From contig NC_030990.1 of assembly GCF_000149955.1 (NCBI RefSeq), forward strand, positions 2,152,502-2,216,501: a stretch of DNA of 64,000 nt. Reading direction: 5' to 3'. The position numbers and the translations under genes are program-made. How positions within the stretch are numbered: the stretch's first letter is position 1; every line of letters begins with the position of its first letter. The notes below the pieces were generated by a model. That model was not told the origin of the DNA. It made no database searches and saw nothing but the letters and a program-made list of their open reading frames with translations. This stretch comes from Fusarium oxysporum f. sp. lycopersici 4287 (Eukaryota > Ascomycota > Sordariomycetes > Hypocreales > Nectriaceae). This document shows positions 10,390-20,374 of the stretch, piece after piece.

Positions 10390-12178
10390 CTAACTGCTCA
10401 AACCCAGGAAGAAGCTGGCCAATCCCCAGGCTCCAGGATCGGGAACCTCCTGATAGCCACTACCTCCGATATAGACCGTCCGACCCAGGCTGGCTTGCAT
10501 ACCCTTGGTCTTATTAGCCCCTTCCAGTGCTGCGTCAGCTGCGTGCTTGACGTCTCCTGTCTGGTTGAGAGCTTCCACGAAGGGATGAAGGGCGTCGACC
10601 AACGTCCGATCTCCAGGACGAGCAGGCGTGTACTTAGCCAAAGCATCGCTACTCATCTTGAGGGCCTTGGCCCAGACTTCGGGCGAGGCCGTGCCGGGGT
10701 GACAGCTCACGAAGAGCATGAACCAAGGCGTTGAGGAAGATGGCATATAGAGCCCCAGAGGTTCCATCCATGGCTGTTTCCACGATTGTTACAATTGACG
10801 AGAGATCCACCACAACGTCGCCGGTAAGAGGTTGCTCATCAATGTGCTTAAGGATTGCTGTATTATGTCAATAAATGTCTGGGGGCCATGATGCGTCGGA
10901 CTGACCTTCAGCGCCTCGTTTCAACCCGATTCCACAATCGCCATCTCCGACGATGGTATCGTAATGGGTGACCTCTGGCTCGGCATCAATCACTTTTTGC
11001 AGGCCCTTCTTCAATACTGCTTGCGCGGCACTAGGGTCTGTTTTCAGACCACTAGGCTTGATATCCCCTGTAGCACCAGCGCGGCCTGTTCTTGTATTGG
11101 TATTCTTGGTTTTCCAGGTGCCGGCCTGAACGGGTGCGGACCATCCAACCACCTCACTGGGAGCATCAAGCAATTCAATCATGCTTGGAGCTTCGAAATC
11201 AGGCGAAACCACATTAAGAAGGGAAATGCTGAAGCCGAGACCGTTCAGACTGGTCATGAATGTTCCACTGAGTATTCTCACGGGCCGGATACTGTAATTT
11301 GACTCAAGCTGACTCGCAACTTCTGCAGTGATGCCGCCCAGCTCAAGAACGCTGACTCCTCCCAGGTTGTTGATCATGAGAACAACTTCTTTGGAATTAA
11401 CGTCCACAAAAGCTCGATCCTTGTCTGCGGTGTCGAGCAATTGCTTGAGCATTTTACTTACGAGATCAGGTAGTTCAGCCTTCTCACGGCCAGAGCCGGG
11501 TTCATTGTGAATACCCATTCCCAGCTCCACCTCGTCTGCCGCAAGACTGCCCTCTGTATCGACCTTTCGCCCAGGGACATGCACATGTTCAAGACTGGCG
11601 CCCACACTGACGAGGTTGTCTGCTGTCAGTTGTGCATATTTGGCAACCTGATCAAGTGGCTTTCCTAGAGCTGCGAGGGCACCTGAGATTTTGTGAACGA
11701 GAACTGTACCTGCAATTCCACGACGTCCAACTTTTCCGGCCTTTGCACGACCAACACCAACATCGTCGCCAACAACCACCATCTCAACCTCAAGCCCTGC
11801 AGCCTTGGCCTTTTCAACAGCCATACCAAAGTTGAGGACGTCACCGGTATAGTTCATTACGGTGACCAGGACGCCTTTTGATGTATCGACACGAGAGGTA
11901 ATTGCTGTACGTATTTGTTCTGCTGAGGGAGATGCGAAGATGGTTCCAGCTACAGCTGCGGAGAGCATGCCTTGGCCCACCATGCCGGCGAAGGAGGGCT
12001 CATGGCCGGAGCCACCACCTGAGATAATGGACACTTGTGCTTTGGCATTGGAATCAGGACGACGATAGATGACTTTGAAGTCTGGATCTAGGGCGAGCGA
12101 CGGATTGGTGAGGGTGAGACTATGGAGAGCTGAGGAGACGAGGTGGGTTGGGTCGTTGACAAAGTGTTTGGCTGACAT
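10390..12178 (-). CDS. DAK1: Dihydroxyacetone kinase with an apparent +1 frameshift
   Basis: ATP-dependent kinase that phosphorylates dihydroxyacetone to DHAP in glycerol and methylglyoxal-related metabolism. Exon 1 (10906-12178) encodes the DhaK domain (MSAKHFVNDPTHLV start; SGGGSGHEPSF substrate loop) and the beginning of the DhaL nucleotide-binding domain (YDTIVGDGDCGIGLKRG). A 48-nt intron (10858-10905) follows. Exon 2 (10390-10857) starts in frame (AILKHIDEQPLTGDV, AMDGTSGALYAIFL). The conserved continuation SPGTASPEVWAKAL lies one frame away. Deleting one base of the CCCC run (plus-strand GGGG at 10696-10699) restores a 579-aa protein ending FFLGLSS. Without this change translation stops about 20 codons later, removing the C-terminal part of DhaL. 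It could be an assembly error or a real mutation. Start 12178 is the first in-frame ATG. Confidence 0.88.
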
Positions 12179-14464
12179 GGTAGTGGACGGATGGAGCGAG
12201 ATGGTCAACCAGTATTATCGAGATGAGATGAAATGGTTCTTAATTAAGAAGATATTATTGATCAATTGGGTCTGATTTCTGAGTGATTCAAGCTTCTTAA
12301 GTACCAGCTGCCAAGATAACCGCCACTATGGAAGTGGCAATCAGGTGAGGTTATGCTGGCTGTATTCAAGCGATGAAGGATGGATGAATGGAAGCCCATA
12401 CCGAGCTCAAGTGGGGGAATCGCGGGGTTTGTAGCGGGGTTGGAGCTGTGAGGCCGGGGTAGGGAATATGTCACGGGAGATGCCATCCATGGATATTGGG
12501 TATTCGGTTTAGGTATACCGAAGTTCTGCCCACTGTTAATGAGCATGTTGCCATTGGCTTGCCATCATGAGACTTGTAGGAGGTGGGCATATCGGATGTT
12601 GGTGATGGAGTTGTTGAGAACCACGCAGTTCCTACAGAATGTACAGACTGGAAATGGGGTGGAGTTGAGTCAACTGTTAGGCTTCAGACAGACATGGGAG
12701 GCTCAACAAGTTGTATTAACTGCATTGTTCAATGGTCAATGGTCAGGGGGCAATATAGAGGCGGCATTGCACGCACATGCGTGTAACCACCGGCTTTCCT
12801 ATTCAAGTAATATCCTGAGGTTCGCTACAACCTGATAGCTTGTGGACCGTGTTTTTGTAAGCTTAAAAGAAGCATTTCAACCCAGCCAAGGAATAACCAT
12901 TTCTAATATGCAAGCCCAGTGATTGATCAGCTAACAACTAAGATTAAAAAAGCAGAACCGTATTTACGCCCTTATTGGTGTATTGTTCTCCAAGGAATAG
13001 GGTGAAAGAGAATGCAAGTATGATAGAATGGCTTGCAGAACCCAAAGCAATGATGGCAATAATATGAAGCTGTGTGGGCTTTCCGCGTTATCTCGTGATG
13101 CAATTCTGTTTTAGAATGTTGAATGCGTACTTTATAAATGACATCAGACCCATTAATTCCTATTCCGTGTAAGACGTCTTGGGTTACTAGTCCAAATGAC
13201 AACAAGTCGAGATCCTTGATAGCTTTGCAACATCCTGCATGCTCTACAGACAGTAGATGAAGTTCAGCTCCAGTGGCTGAAACAATTGTTTAAACTGGAA
13301 ACCAAAGCTCGTTATAGATAAAGAAACTGTCTATCATGTGTACGCGTCAGGATACAGTACATACGCATGCTCGGTCAGACATAAGTTACGCAGGCAGGGA
13401 TAATTTTCCGGCATCGTTCCCACATACCGCTCCACCCATACAGTATCCCTACCACAGTATTTCGAGAATTTCTTCAACGGCGCACGCTAACGCGGGAATA
13501 AAATAACCTAAACCAAATAATTAAACACTGAGTTCCGTGATCCCGGCTTGGCTAACTCGCTAAGTAAAGATCGAATTGCCCTTCCTGGAAACTGAAACAC
13601 ACGCGCCTCATCGACTATGTAGGTATACGATGGTTGCCATACGGAATGATGGTTCTTTCAGTCTCGGCCGAATTAAAAGAGATGCTCCATAGTTTCTTAT
13701 CCGCTCTTCAGGTCATGCAGAAAAGGGATTGAGCCAACGATTGGATCGTGCTGGCTCCAGGAACCGCATTTATTCCAGGAACAAATGGAGCACTGCTGAC
13801 ACTCGAGACGATCATAATCAGGTACTGTGCAGTGCATTGCATATCTGCTTGCGCACCTCTCACCTTGCTCTCGCATTCCGTTTCTCGTGACAGACTCGAA
13901 GTCTTAACTGTCGCCTGTGTAAACCCCCTGACGATCCACGTTCCCGTAGGATCCATGTTGTTGCTCCGCCTCAAAGCACAAGCACAAGCACAAGCACAAG
14001 CATCACATCGCATGGCCCCGATGAGCCCGAGCCATGATGGGCTCTCCTTGGACAAATTCATTTCCAAAGGACCCTTCCTTCCAACTTTCAGTGGAGTCCC
14101 TGACGTATCGTCCAACATCAATCAATGTCAGTAGTGGCCATGCCCACAGCAAAAAATTGGGGTGTTTCGAGCATCCATCCCCCTTCTTGCCATGCCAATT
14201 TTAGAAGGAAGGACATGTTCTCTTTTCTGCATATCGATTCCCATTTCATTAACGTTTTCTTTCGTTGTTCTTGAGCTACTTAGGTACTCTCTTTTCATCT
14301 ACGTGGTTGGATATTTCTATCACCATATATCGTTGAATTCATTCTTGGCGACGCGTCTAAGTGGGATACACGAACCGAGCTTGGCATCAAGCAGGGTCCA
14401 GTCCATCTGTTATTCCCGTCTTGTCTTTGTCTTGGTATTCCGAGTCTTGGGTTAAGCTGCCAAG
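12179..14464. other. Gene-poor spacer, 2.3 kb
   Basis: No ORF with conserved features, and no tRNA or transposon signature that I can recognise. It contains a short hexanucleotide tandem repeat (listed separately) and ACGCGT at 13342-13347 and 14351-14356. The last 300 nt before 14465 are pyrimidine-rich, as expected for the promoter and 5' UTR of the GH76 gene. Confidence 0.5.
13974..14003. repeat. (AAGCAC)5 microsatellite
   Basis: Five tandem hexamer units; the last one ends in T instead of C. It lies in intergenic DNA about 460 nt upstream of the GH76 gene. Confidence 0.9.
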
Positions 14465-15956
14465 ATGCATTCATTACTTCGAGCAACTACTGCGATACTT
14501 GGCTGGGCAGCAGCTGTCACTGCCTACGACGTAACATGGGATGACAACAGTAAGTTTTATTTTCATCGACAAAGTAGTGGAACTAATGCATTGTGGTAGA
14601 ATCTATCGAGAAGGCCGCCGGCCAGGCAGCTTTTGGCTTGGTATCATACTACACAGGAAACAACACTGGCGATACACCAGGAAACTTGCCAGATCCTTAC
14701 TACTGTATCTCTCTCATACCAATCGAGCCATAAACATTTACTGACCATTAACAGGGTGGGAGGCTGGCGCGATGTTCGGTACTCTCGTTGATTATTGGTG
14801 GCTCACCGGTGACGACTCTTATAACACAATCACAAAACAAGCCATGATTCATCAAGCCGGCACAGACGGCGATTACATGCCCGATAACCAGACAATGACC
14901 GAAGGAAACGATGACCAAGGCTTCTGGGCAATGGCTGCAATGTCAGCAGCTGAGCATCAGTTCCCAGATCCTCCTGAGGACACACCCGGATGGCTCGCTC
15001 AGGTTCAAGCTGTCTTTAATGAGTACGTCAGTCGCTGGGACGCAGACTACTGCGGTGGCGGTATGCGTTGGCAGATCTTTAAGTGGAATACTGGTTTCGA
15101 CTATAAGAACGCTATTTCCAATGGCTGCTTTTTCAATGTCGCCTCTCGGTTAGCACTGTATACGGGTAACGACACTTATGCGGACTGGGCTGAGAAGTTG
15201 TGGAAGTGGCATGAGGATTCTGGCATCATCACCGATAAGTTTGCAGTTCAGGACGGTGTTCACATCAGTGATGCTAAAGGAAAGAAATGTACCGATATCG
15301 ACAAGACACAGTGGTCTTATAACACGGGGATCTTCCTGCACGGCGCCGCGGTCATGTATAACCTTACCTCGAGCGATAGCTGGAAGAAGCGAGCAGACGG
15401 TCTCCTCGATGATGTTTTCAACAAATTTGTCAAAGATGAGATCATCTACGAGCAGTTTTGCGAGCCTCACAAACAGTGCAGTCAGGACCAGCAGAGCTTC
15501 AAGGGGTATCTTGCACGGTGGTTGGCAGCCACCACGCAACTTTATTCTTCTACAAACGACAAGATTATGAAGCTCATCAAGACAAGTGCCCAGGCCGCCG
15601 CTAAAGTCTGCACAGGCTCACCCACAGAGGGTTACAAGGGGCCTGCAGGCACAGCATGTGGCTTCTCTTGGACGACGGGTAGCTTTGATGGTTCTGTTGG
15701 AGTTGGTCCCCAAATGAACGCCCTCTCGATCCTCATGTACACGCTGGTGGAGAGTGCCAAGGGGCCTGTCACCTCGAAGACCGGTGGAACGTCCAAAGGA
15801 AATCCTGGCGGTGGAAATACGGACATTAACGACAATGATGGAACCCCTCCATTGAAGGACATCACGACGGCTGATAAGGCTGGCGCTGGTATCTTGACGT
15901 TCCTGTTCCTTGCCGGTGTCATCGGGGGTGTTTCATTCTTGGTCATCGACTTTTAG
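14465..15956 (+). CDS. Dfg5/Dcw1-like GH76 cell-wall protein (mannan endo-1,6-alpha-mannosidase family)
   Basis: Predicted 463-aa protein from three exons (14465-14549, 14600-14704, 14755-15956) with two 50-nt introns. It has a signal peptide (MHSLLRATTAILGWAAAVTA) and a GH76 (alpha/alpha)6-barrel domain. The fold is marked by WWEAGAMFGTLVDYWW, TMTEGNDDQGFWAMAAM (catalytic Asp pair), CGGGMRWQIF and YNTGIFLHGAAVMYN. A hydrophobic C-terminus (GILTFLFLAGVIGGVSFLV) follows a Gly/Asn/Asp-rich linker, suggesting a GPI-attachment signal or a membrane anchor. Dfg5/Dcw1 proteins are known to transfer GPI-anchored mannoproteins onto wall glucan at the plasma membrane. Several paralogs occur in filamentous fungi, so I do not assign a paralog name. 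Confidence 0.92.
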
Positions 15957-16440
15957 ACTTTTAAACTTCTATAGTAGGGCATGGCGTTGAGAGGCGGTAT
16001 CTGTTATATTTATTGTTTTGAGGCGTTGAGAGGTTGCTAGGTTGGATACCTTGCACTTTACTTGGCCTCAGACTTGTAAGTCAGGCTGCAGAGTTATACT
16101 CACAAATCCTATTGATTGCGTTGCCTATGTTCATGAACCCGCGATGACCCAATCAAGAGCTTCCATATGCCCATCTGTTACTTGTAGTTGCTTGCTTTTA
16201 GCAAATCTTATTCTCAGACTGCGCTTCGTAGCGATGAGAACCAGATTCTTGTGTTTCAGATCCAAAGGAACCTTTGAGTAATGGTTATCGATTCTTGGTG
16301 TAAATATGCCGTTCATTCAGCCCTTTTCATTAAGATCTTATGGTTAAAAACAACCTTATCAGTAGATGATCCAGATCGAACTCAGTATCTCCATCCATTT
16401 AATGCTCAAACTCCAAACCAAGAAATAGGACTATTTTACA
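15957..16440. other. Convergent 3' intergenic region
   Basis: About 480 nt between the 3' ends of two convergent genes. I see only short unsupported ORFs. Confidence 0.5.
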
Positions 16441-17346
16441 CTATTCCGTGTCCTTCAATCTACCATGCTCGTCCCTGGACATCCTTGCATATTGCGTCTT
16501 CAAAAGGGGAGTATCTGCACTGACAAGGGAGTTAATCCACCTTTCCTCTTCCTCGCCCCCTTCTGTCGTCTTCACCGTCGCATGGCCCATCAGTACCGGA
16601 TGACAATTAACATAGACGTTCTCATACTCGTGAGCCGGCACGTTAAACGTTTCGTGAAAGATCCCCACATGCTTGAGCTTAGACTTATTGACGTAGTCCC
16701 ATGCCTTCCGGTGTAATTCGTCATGTGCGAAGCGGTGCAGACTCTCTATGTCACGAAAGTAGTAGATCAGAAGAAGGGTGTTATTGCTGCTCTTTTCATC
16801 TCCACGCCATGTTGAGGAGCTCAGCATACCATATTCGTCTCGTTTGGAGGCAAGATCATTATGCATAGCCATGAAGTATTTGCTAATTTGCTCCATGCCT
16901 GGTGCTGCGAGACCGAGAGGGTGGTTGGCCTGGATTCCGAGATGAAAGACTACAACGGGACTTGCTCCGGGAGTTGAACCAAAGGATCCAGTAGAGAAAG
17001 GGAGCTGTGCGGTGGCACGGCCTGGTACGACATTCTTATTATACTCATTGGGGTTTGTGCTGTAAAGTTGGATCGTGGTTGTGACAATGGAGTTGAACAA
17101 GACGGCCAAGGGTGGCACGACCGCCCAACGGAGAGGAAGAACAGCACAGAGGGCAAGTTGGATGAACGACCCAACGACTACTGTAGTTTGAGGTTTGAAG
17201 CAGTCTTTGAGCATGAACTTATCATGTGTCAGTTGAGAATAAGTATGAAAACAGGGCTCATGACTTACAAGCATCCCAGCTGTTGAGGCAAATGTCAGAG
17301 GCCGGGAAGTTGGCTCCATTTTGGAACGGAATTCCGATTTCTTCAT
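16441..17346 (-). CDS. Af470-like (DUF4188) monooxygenase family protein
   Basis: Predicted 284-aa protein. Exon 1 is 17269-17346 and exon 2 is 16441-17217. The 51-nt intron between them (GTAAGT, CTCAACTGAC branch region, ATAAG acceptor) is a multiple of three without a stop, so retention would add 17 residues. An N-terminal hydrophobic stretch (VVGSFIQLALCAVLPLRW, then AVVPPLAVLFNSIV) looks like two membrane segments. The soluble part has FHLGIQANHPLG, the dimeric alpha/beta-barrel core LLLIYYFRDIESLHRFAHD, and GIFHETFNVPAHEYENVY near the end. The family is named after Af470 of the fumagillin cluster. No biosynthetic genes flank this copy, so its substrate is unknown. Start is the first in-frame ATG; an alternative Met is nine codons downstream. 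Confidence 0.82.
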   Translation of the reverse strand: MKKSEFRSKMEPTSRPLTFASTAGMLVSHEPCFHTYSQLTHDKFMLKDCFKPQTTVVVGSFIQLALCAVLPLRWAVVPPLAVLFNSIVTTTIQLYSTNPNEYNKNVVPGRATAQLPFSTGSFGSTPGASPVVVFHLGIQANHPLGLAAPGMEQISKYFMAMHNDLASKRDEYGMLSSSTWRGDEKSSNNTLLLIYYFRDIESLHRFAHDELHRKAWDYVNKSKLKHVGIFHETFNVPAHEYENVYVNCHPVLMGHATVKTTEGGEEEERWINSLVSADTPLLKTQYARMSRDEHGRLKDTE

Positions 17347-18339
17347 CTTGTGGTTGGTTAAGTCGTCCAACTCAAGTAATTGACTGCCAGAGTCAGAAGA
17401 ACAGCATCAAGGATCAAGGGCGCGTGATTTATATATAAACTGTTCTTCCTACAAAGGTGGTCCAGCCACTGCCACATTATAAAAGTCCCAAGTCACAAGG
17501 AACATGTCTCAGTAATACGTTGATGAAGCGAATGCGAGATCCAGAAGCAGCAATATGCTTCGATGATACTGCATACGAAGACTAACGTTGGTCTAGCCAA
17601 GTCACTCTCGGTGGTGGTGGCTTGCTCGCACTCGCTTAATGCTCAAAATCTCCGATGAATGGTGCTTAAGTATTTCTATCAGTTGCCCTGAAAATATACT
17701 TTTGCCAAAAATAAATCGACAGAGTAATGCTATTAGCCAAGCTCGGAACGAGAACTTGCATTGCTCCAGCCAAGTTTTCCGAACTCCGTTGGTTATTATA
17801 ATCACGACTGCAAAACTGCAAAACATCGGACTGCTTATTTGACCGTGTGCTCACTGTGCTCCGACCTTATTAAGTCCGTTGCCCGACGAGCTCTCTGTAA
17901 CTTCATGTTTACGCCCTGCTACTGCAGGATCACTCACACTGCGGATAATCTCCACCGTTTTGAGCTGCGTCGTCCCCATGTCCAAGATCGAACCTATCTC
18001 CACTCCTGGCTGCCCCAGCAACGAACAATAGATCGAGTTCTTAAAGACGAGTCCGGCGGTAGATCTGCGTACTAGCCGAGACTCGATAAATCTAAGACAC
18101 GAATGCCTTGCTAAATCTTTAAAGAACAGTGAGAATGTGCTAGCGGGCGAGTCAGAAGCTCTTAAAGTGAGAATGTTGCCTGTCGTTTAAGTCATGGAAG
18201 GATGAGCAATGTTTCAAAGATTTAATAAACTACGAATTGACTTAGAATGTGACGGTTCCCTAGTCGTCACTCATGAGGGTCGTCTCACTATCATAATCCT
18301 AAATAACACCAAAAACCCAAATTGCATGTGCACAGATTC
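17347..18339. other. Intergenic region
   Basis: About 1 kb, with promoter sequence for the Af470-like gene on its left side (a TATATATAAA-like stretch near 17432-17441). No supported gene is seen. Confidence 0.45.
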
Positions 18340-18534
18340 TCAGACGATACGTCCAAATAACCGACACACAAGCCATACAAGAAGAGATACAACCAACAGA
18401 AATAGCAAAATAACTCTCGCAGTATGAGATTCAAACAAGTCCTTCCAAGTGTGCCAACAACGCGCAACGAAATGGGATCCATTACTTGCAAACTCCATCA
18501 GGGGCAGCCGAGCCTCTTTTTCTTTCTTCGTCAT
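18340..18534 (-). CDS. Small putative tail-anchored membrane protein, weakly Sec61-gamma-like
   Basis: A 64-codon ORF starting at the ATG at 18534. It has a charged N-terminus (MTKKEKEARLPLMEF), a short amphipathic part (GSHFVARCWHTWKDLFE) and one strong hydrophobic segment (VILLFLLVVSLLVWLVCRLF) close to the C-terminus. The layout resembles Sec61-gamma/Sss1 (EF..G..F..RC...., then one membrane helix) but lacks the usual KP residues and is only an eye-level match. It lies downstream of the DUF4048-type gene on the same strand and could instead be part of that gene's 3' UTR. No intron or conserved neighbour supports it. Treat as hypothetical. Confidence 0.3.
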   Translation of the reverse strand: MTKKEKEARLPLMEFASNGSHFVARCWHTWKDLFESHTARVILLFLLVVSLLVWLVCRLFGRIV

Positions 18535-18664
18535 CAAATACCGGTCTGTGATACCGAAACTGTGTACGCCTTGCCATTTTTATGTAAAGAAATGTGTGCA
18601 AATCGCTTCAAAAGTATGTTCAACATAACGTAGATGCGCTGCGAAAAGTCGGGGCAAAGATTGT

Positions 18665-20374
18665 CTAAGCGGTGTTTTCCTTGTTTTGTGTCTGATGAGG
18701 ATAGTTGGGGTCCGTCAGGGACTTCTCCCACTCATCCATCAGGGTTGTCGCGGTGCGTTTGATGTTACTGGGCGAGAACTGGTTGACGATATTGGGTAGA
18801 AGCTCTTCTAGCTTGGGAGAGAGCAAAGGGGTTTCGTAGCCGGTTGAGTTCTTCTTACTATGCCAGGTTAGCATCTTCACTTACAATTCATCTCAATTCC
18901 AATGCCAAGTGACTTACGAGGGTGAGTCCGCAGGTTCTCCCTCATCTGAAGTAGCAGACATATCGTCCAGTCCACCGCTGCCAATAGTAGATCCACTCCA
19001 GCGAGACGTCTTGGAAGATGAGGCCGGAGATTCCCAATTAGACCAGTCGTTATCATCCATCGAATCAAACCCAAGAGGCTGCCAAGAGAAAGACTTGTTC
19101 TTGGACTTTGTTTTGCTCCGAGCAGGCAGTTCGGGCCTTTTCGATGCTGTGCTTGTCGAGGTCGAGGATTTGGTCTCAGTTGTATCCGAGTTGTTGTGAG
19201 GTGGTTCAAATACTGTGCTCACTTTGGGCCGTAGCGGACGATTCGGTCGTATGGTATCCTGGTTTCGATTGGCTTCGCCACGTTCGTTGACACTGTTGGA
19301 ACGAATGGGCTGGCCATTGATAGGCTCATCCCCGACTGTAATCTGGCGTATGTCCTCGACAAAAGCCCTGAGGCCCAGCTTAAAGTCCTCGACAATCTGT
19401 GGAACAACCGGGCCGTTTTGTTGTGTGCGTGGCTGCCACGAGGCACGCTTAGATAAATGAGGGTTTGTTAATTGAGCGGTCCTGCGCTCTATCGAAGGTA
19501 ATTTCACTTGCTCGTGCTCGTGATCACGATCCTGGTATAATGAGAATCCTGCGTCTGGTTTCGCCGGCGATAGCAGAGATAGGGTTCTTGTATGCCCGCC
19601 ACGGAGGACCCTTCTTCGGTTGGGAGTCGCTGGGTTCTGAGTCTGCTGTAACAATTTCCTGCGATCTGAGTCGACACTTCGCCGGATAGATGCAGCATCA
19701 TCTTCTGAAGACAAAATGGGACTACGAAATGCCTCAAGAGGGATGGTGTCGCCCTTCTTCTCTTGTGCGGTCCATTTCTTCTTGAGCAACGTTAGATCTG
19801 CCTCGGCACGCGACAATTCCTCACGCAATTCGAGCACACGTCTCTCCTGAGCAGCAATTGCGATGATAAACTCATTTGCGTCAGCAGGAGTGGCAATGCC
19901 AGATTCGATTGGTGTTGGGGGGACTGATGACATGGAAGCAGAAGTCGGTGTTGGTCGGGAAGGGTCGCTTGTAGGTGGTGCAATTGGAAGCGTCAAAGAG
20001 AGTCGATTGACCTGGCGGTTCATGCTGGATACACTAGATTTGGCACGAGCGTGGCCACGTCTGAAAGGAACGCTCTCGTCCTTTGAAGCCGGTCGGGAAG
20101 GCATTGCTGCTGTTGAAGTCATGCTGCCGTGGCGGTTGTGTGAGGAGGAATTCAGGTGTCTCGGGTTGGACCCCTGAGCCAGGTCACGAACAGGAGCGTA
20201 CCTGGGGTTGACAGAGGCAGCGACACCGACAGTGGGAGAAGCAGTAGCAGAAATGGTCGAACTAGGGGCTGTCTCAAAATTTGAGTTGGATGGAGTGGTG
20301 GGAAGAACTAAATCCGCTGGCAGACGGTCGGCAACTGAGTAGCGTCGACGGATAGCTTGTTGTTGCGAGGCCAT
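18665..20374 (-). CDS. DUF4048-type fungal protein, function unknown
   Basis: Predicted 549-aa protein from exon 1 (18918-20374) and exon 2 (18665-18857), joined across a 60-nt intron (GTAAGT, GCTAAC branch, CATAG). The N-terminal half is Ser/Pro/Thr-rich with phosphorylation-like RRRYS and HARAKSS motifs. A short coiled coil follows (about 205-235, AQERRVLELREELSRAEADL). The central conserved stretch PQIVEDFKLGLRAFVEDIRQITVGDEP and the Ser-rich C-terminus fit fungal DUF4048 proteins. The C-terminal exon (KLEELLPNIVNQFSP ... LMDEWEKSL) is helical. No enzymatic motif is visible. The same frame stays open upstream to 20650 (92 more codons), but those residues look like translated 5' UTR, so I chose MASQQQAIRRR. 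Confidence 0.78.

Noticed and set aside
10694..10730. A mini-intron explaining the DAK frame change (GTGAGC to GAAG, 34 nt)
   Set aside because: Too short for a fungal intron and it would remove the conserved SPGTASPEV residues.
12179..14464. Transposon or RIP-mutated remnant in the 2.3 kb spacer
   Set aside because: No terminal repeats, no transposase-like frame and no strongly AT-biased block.
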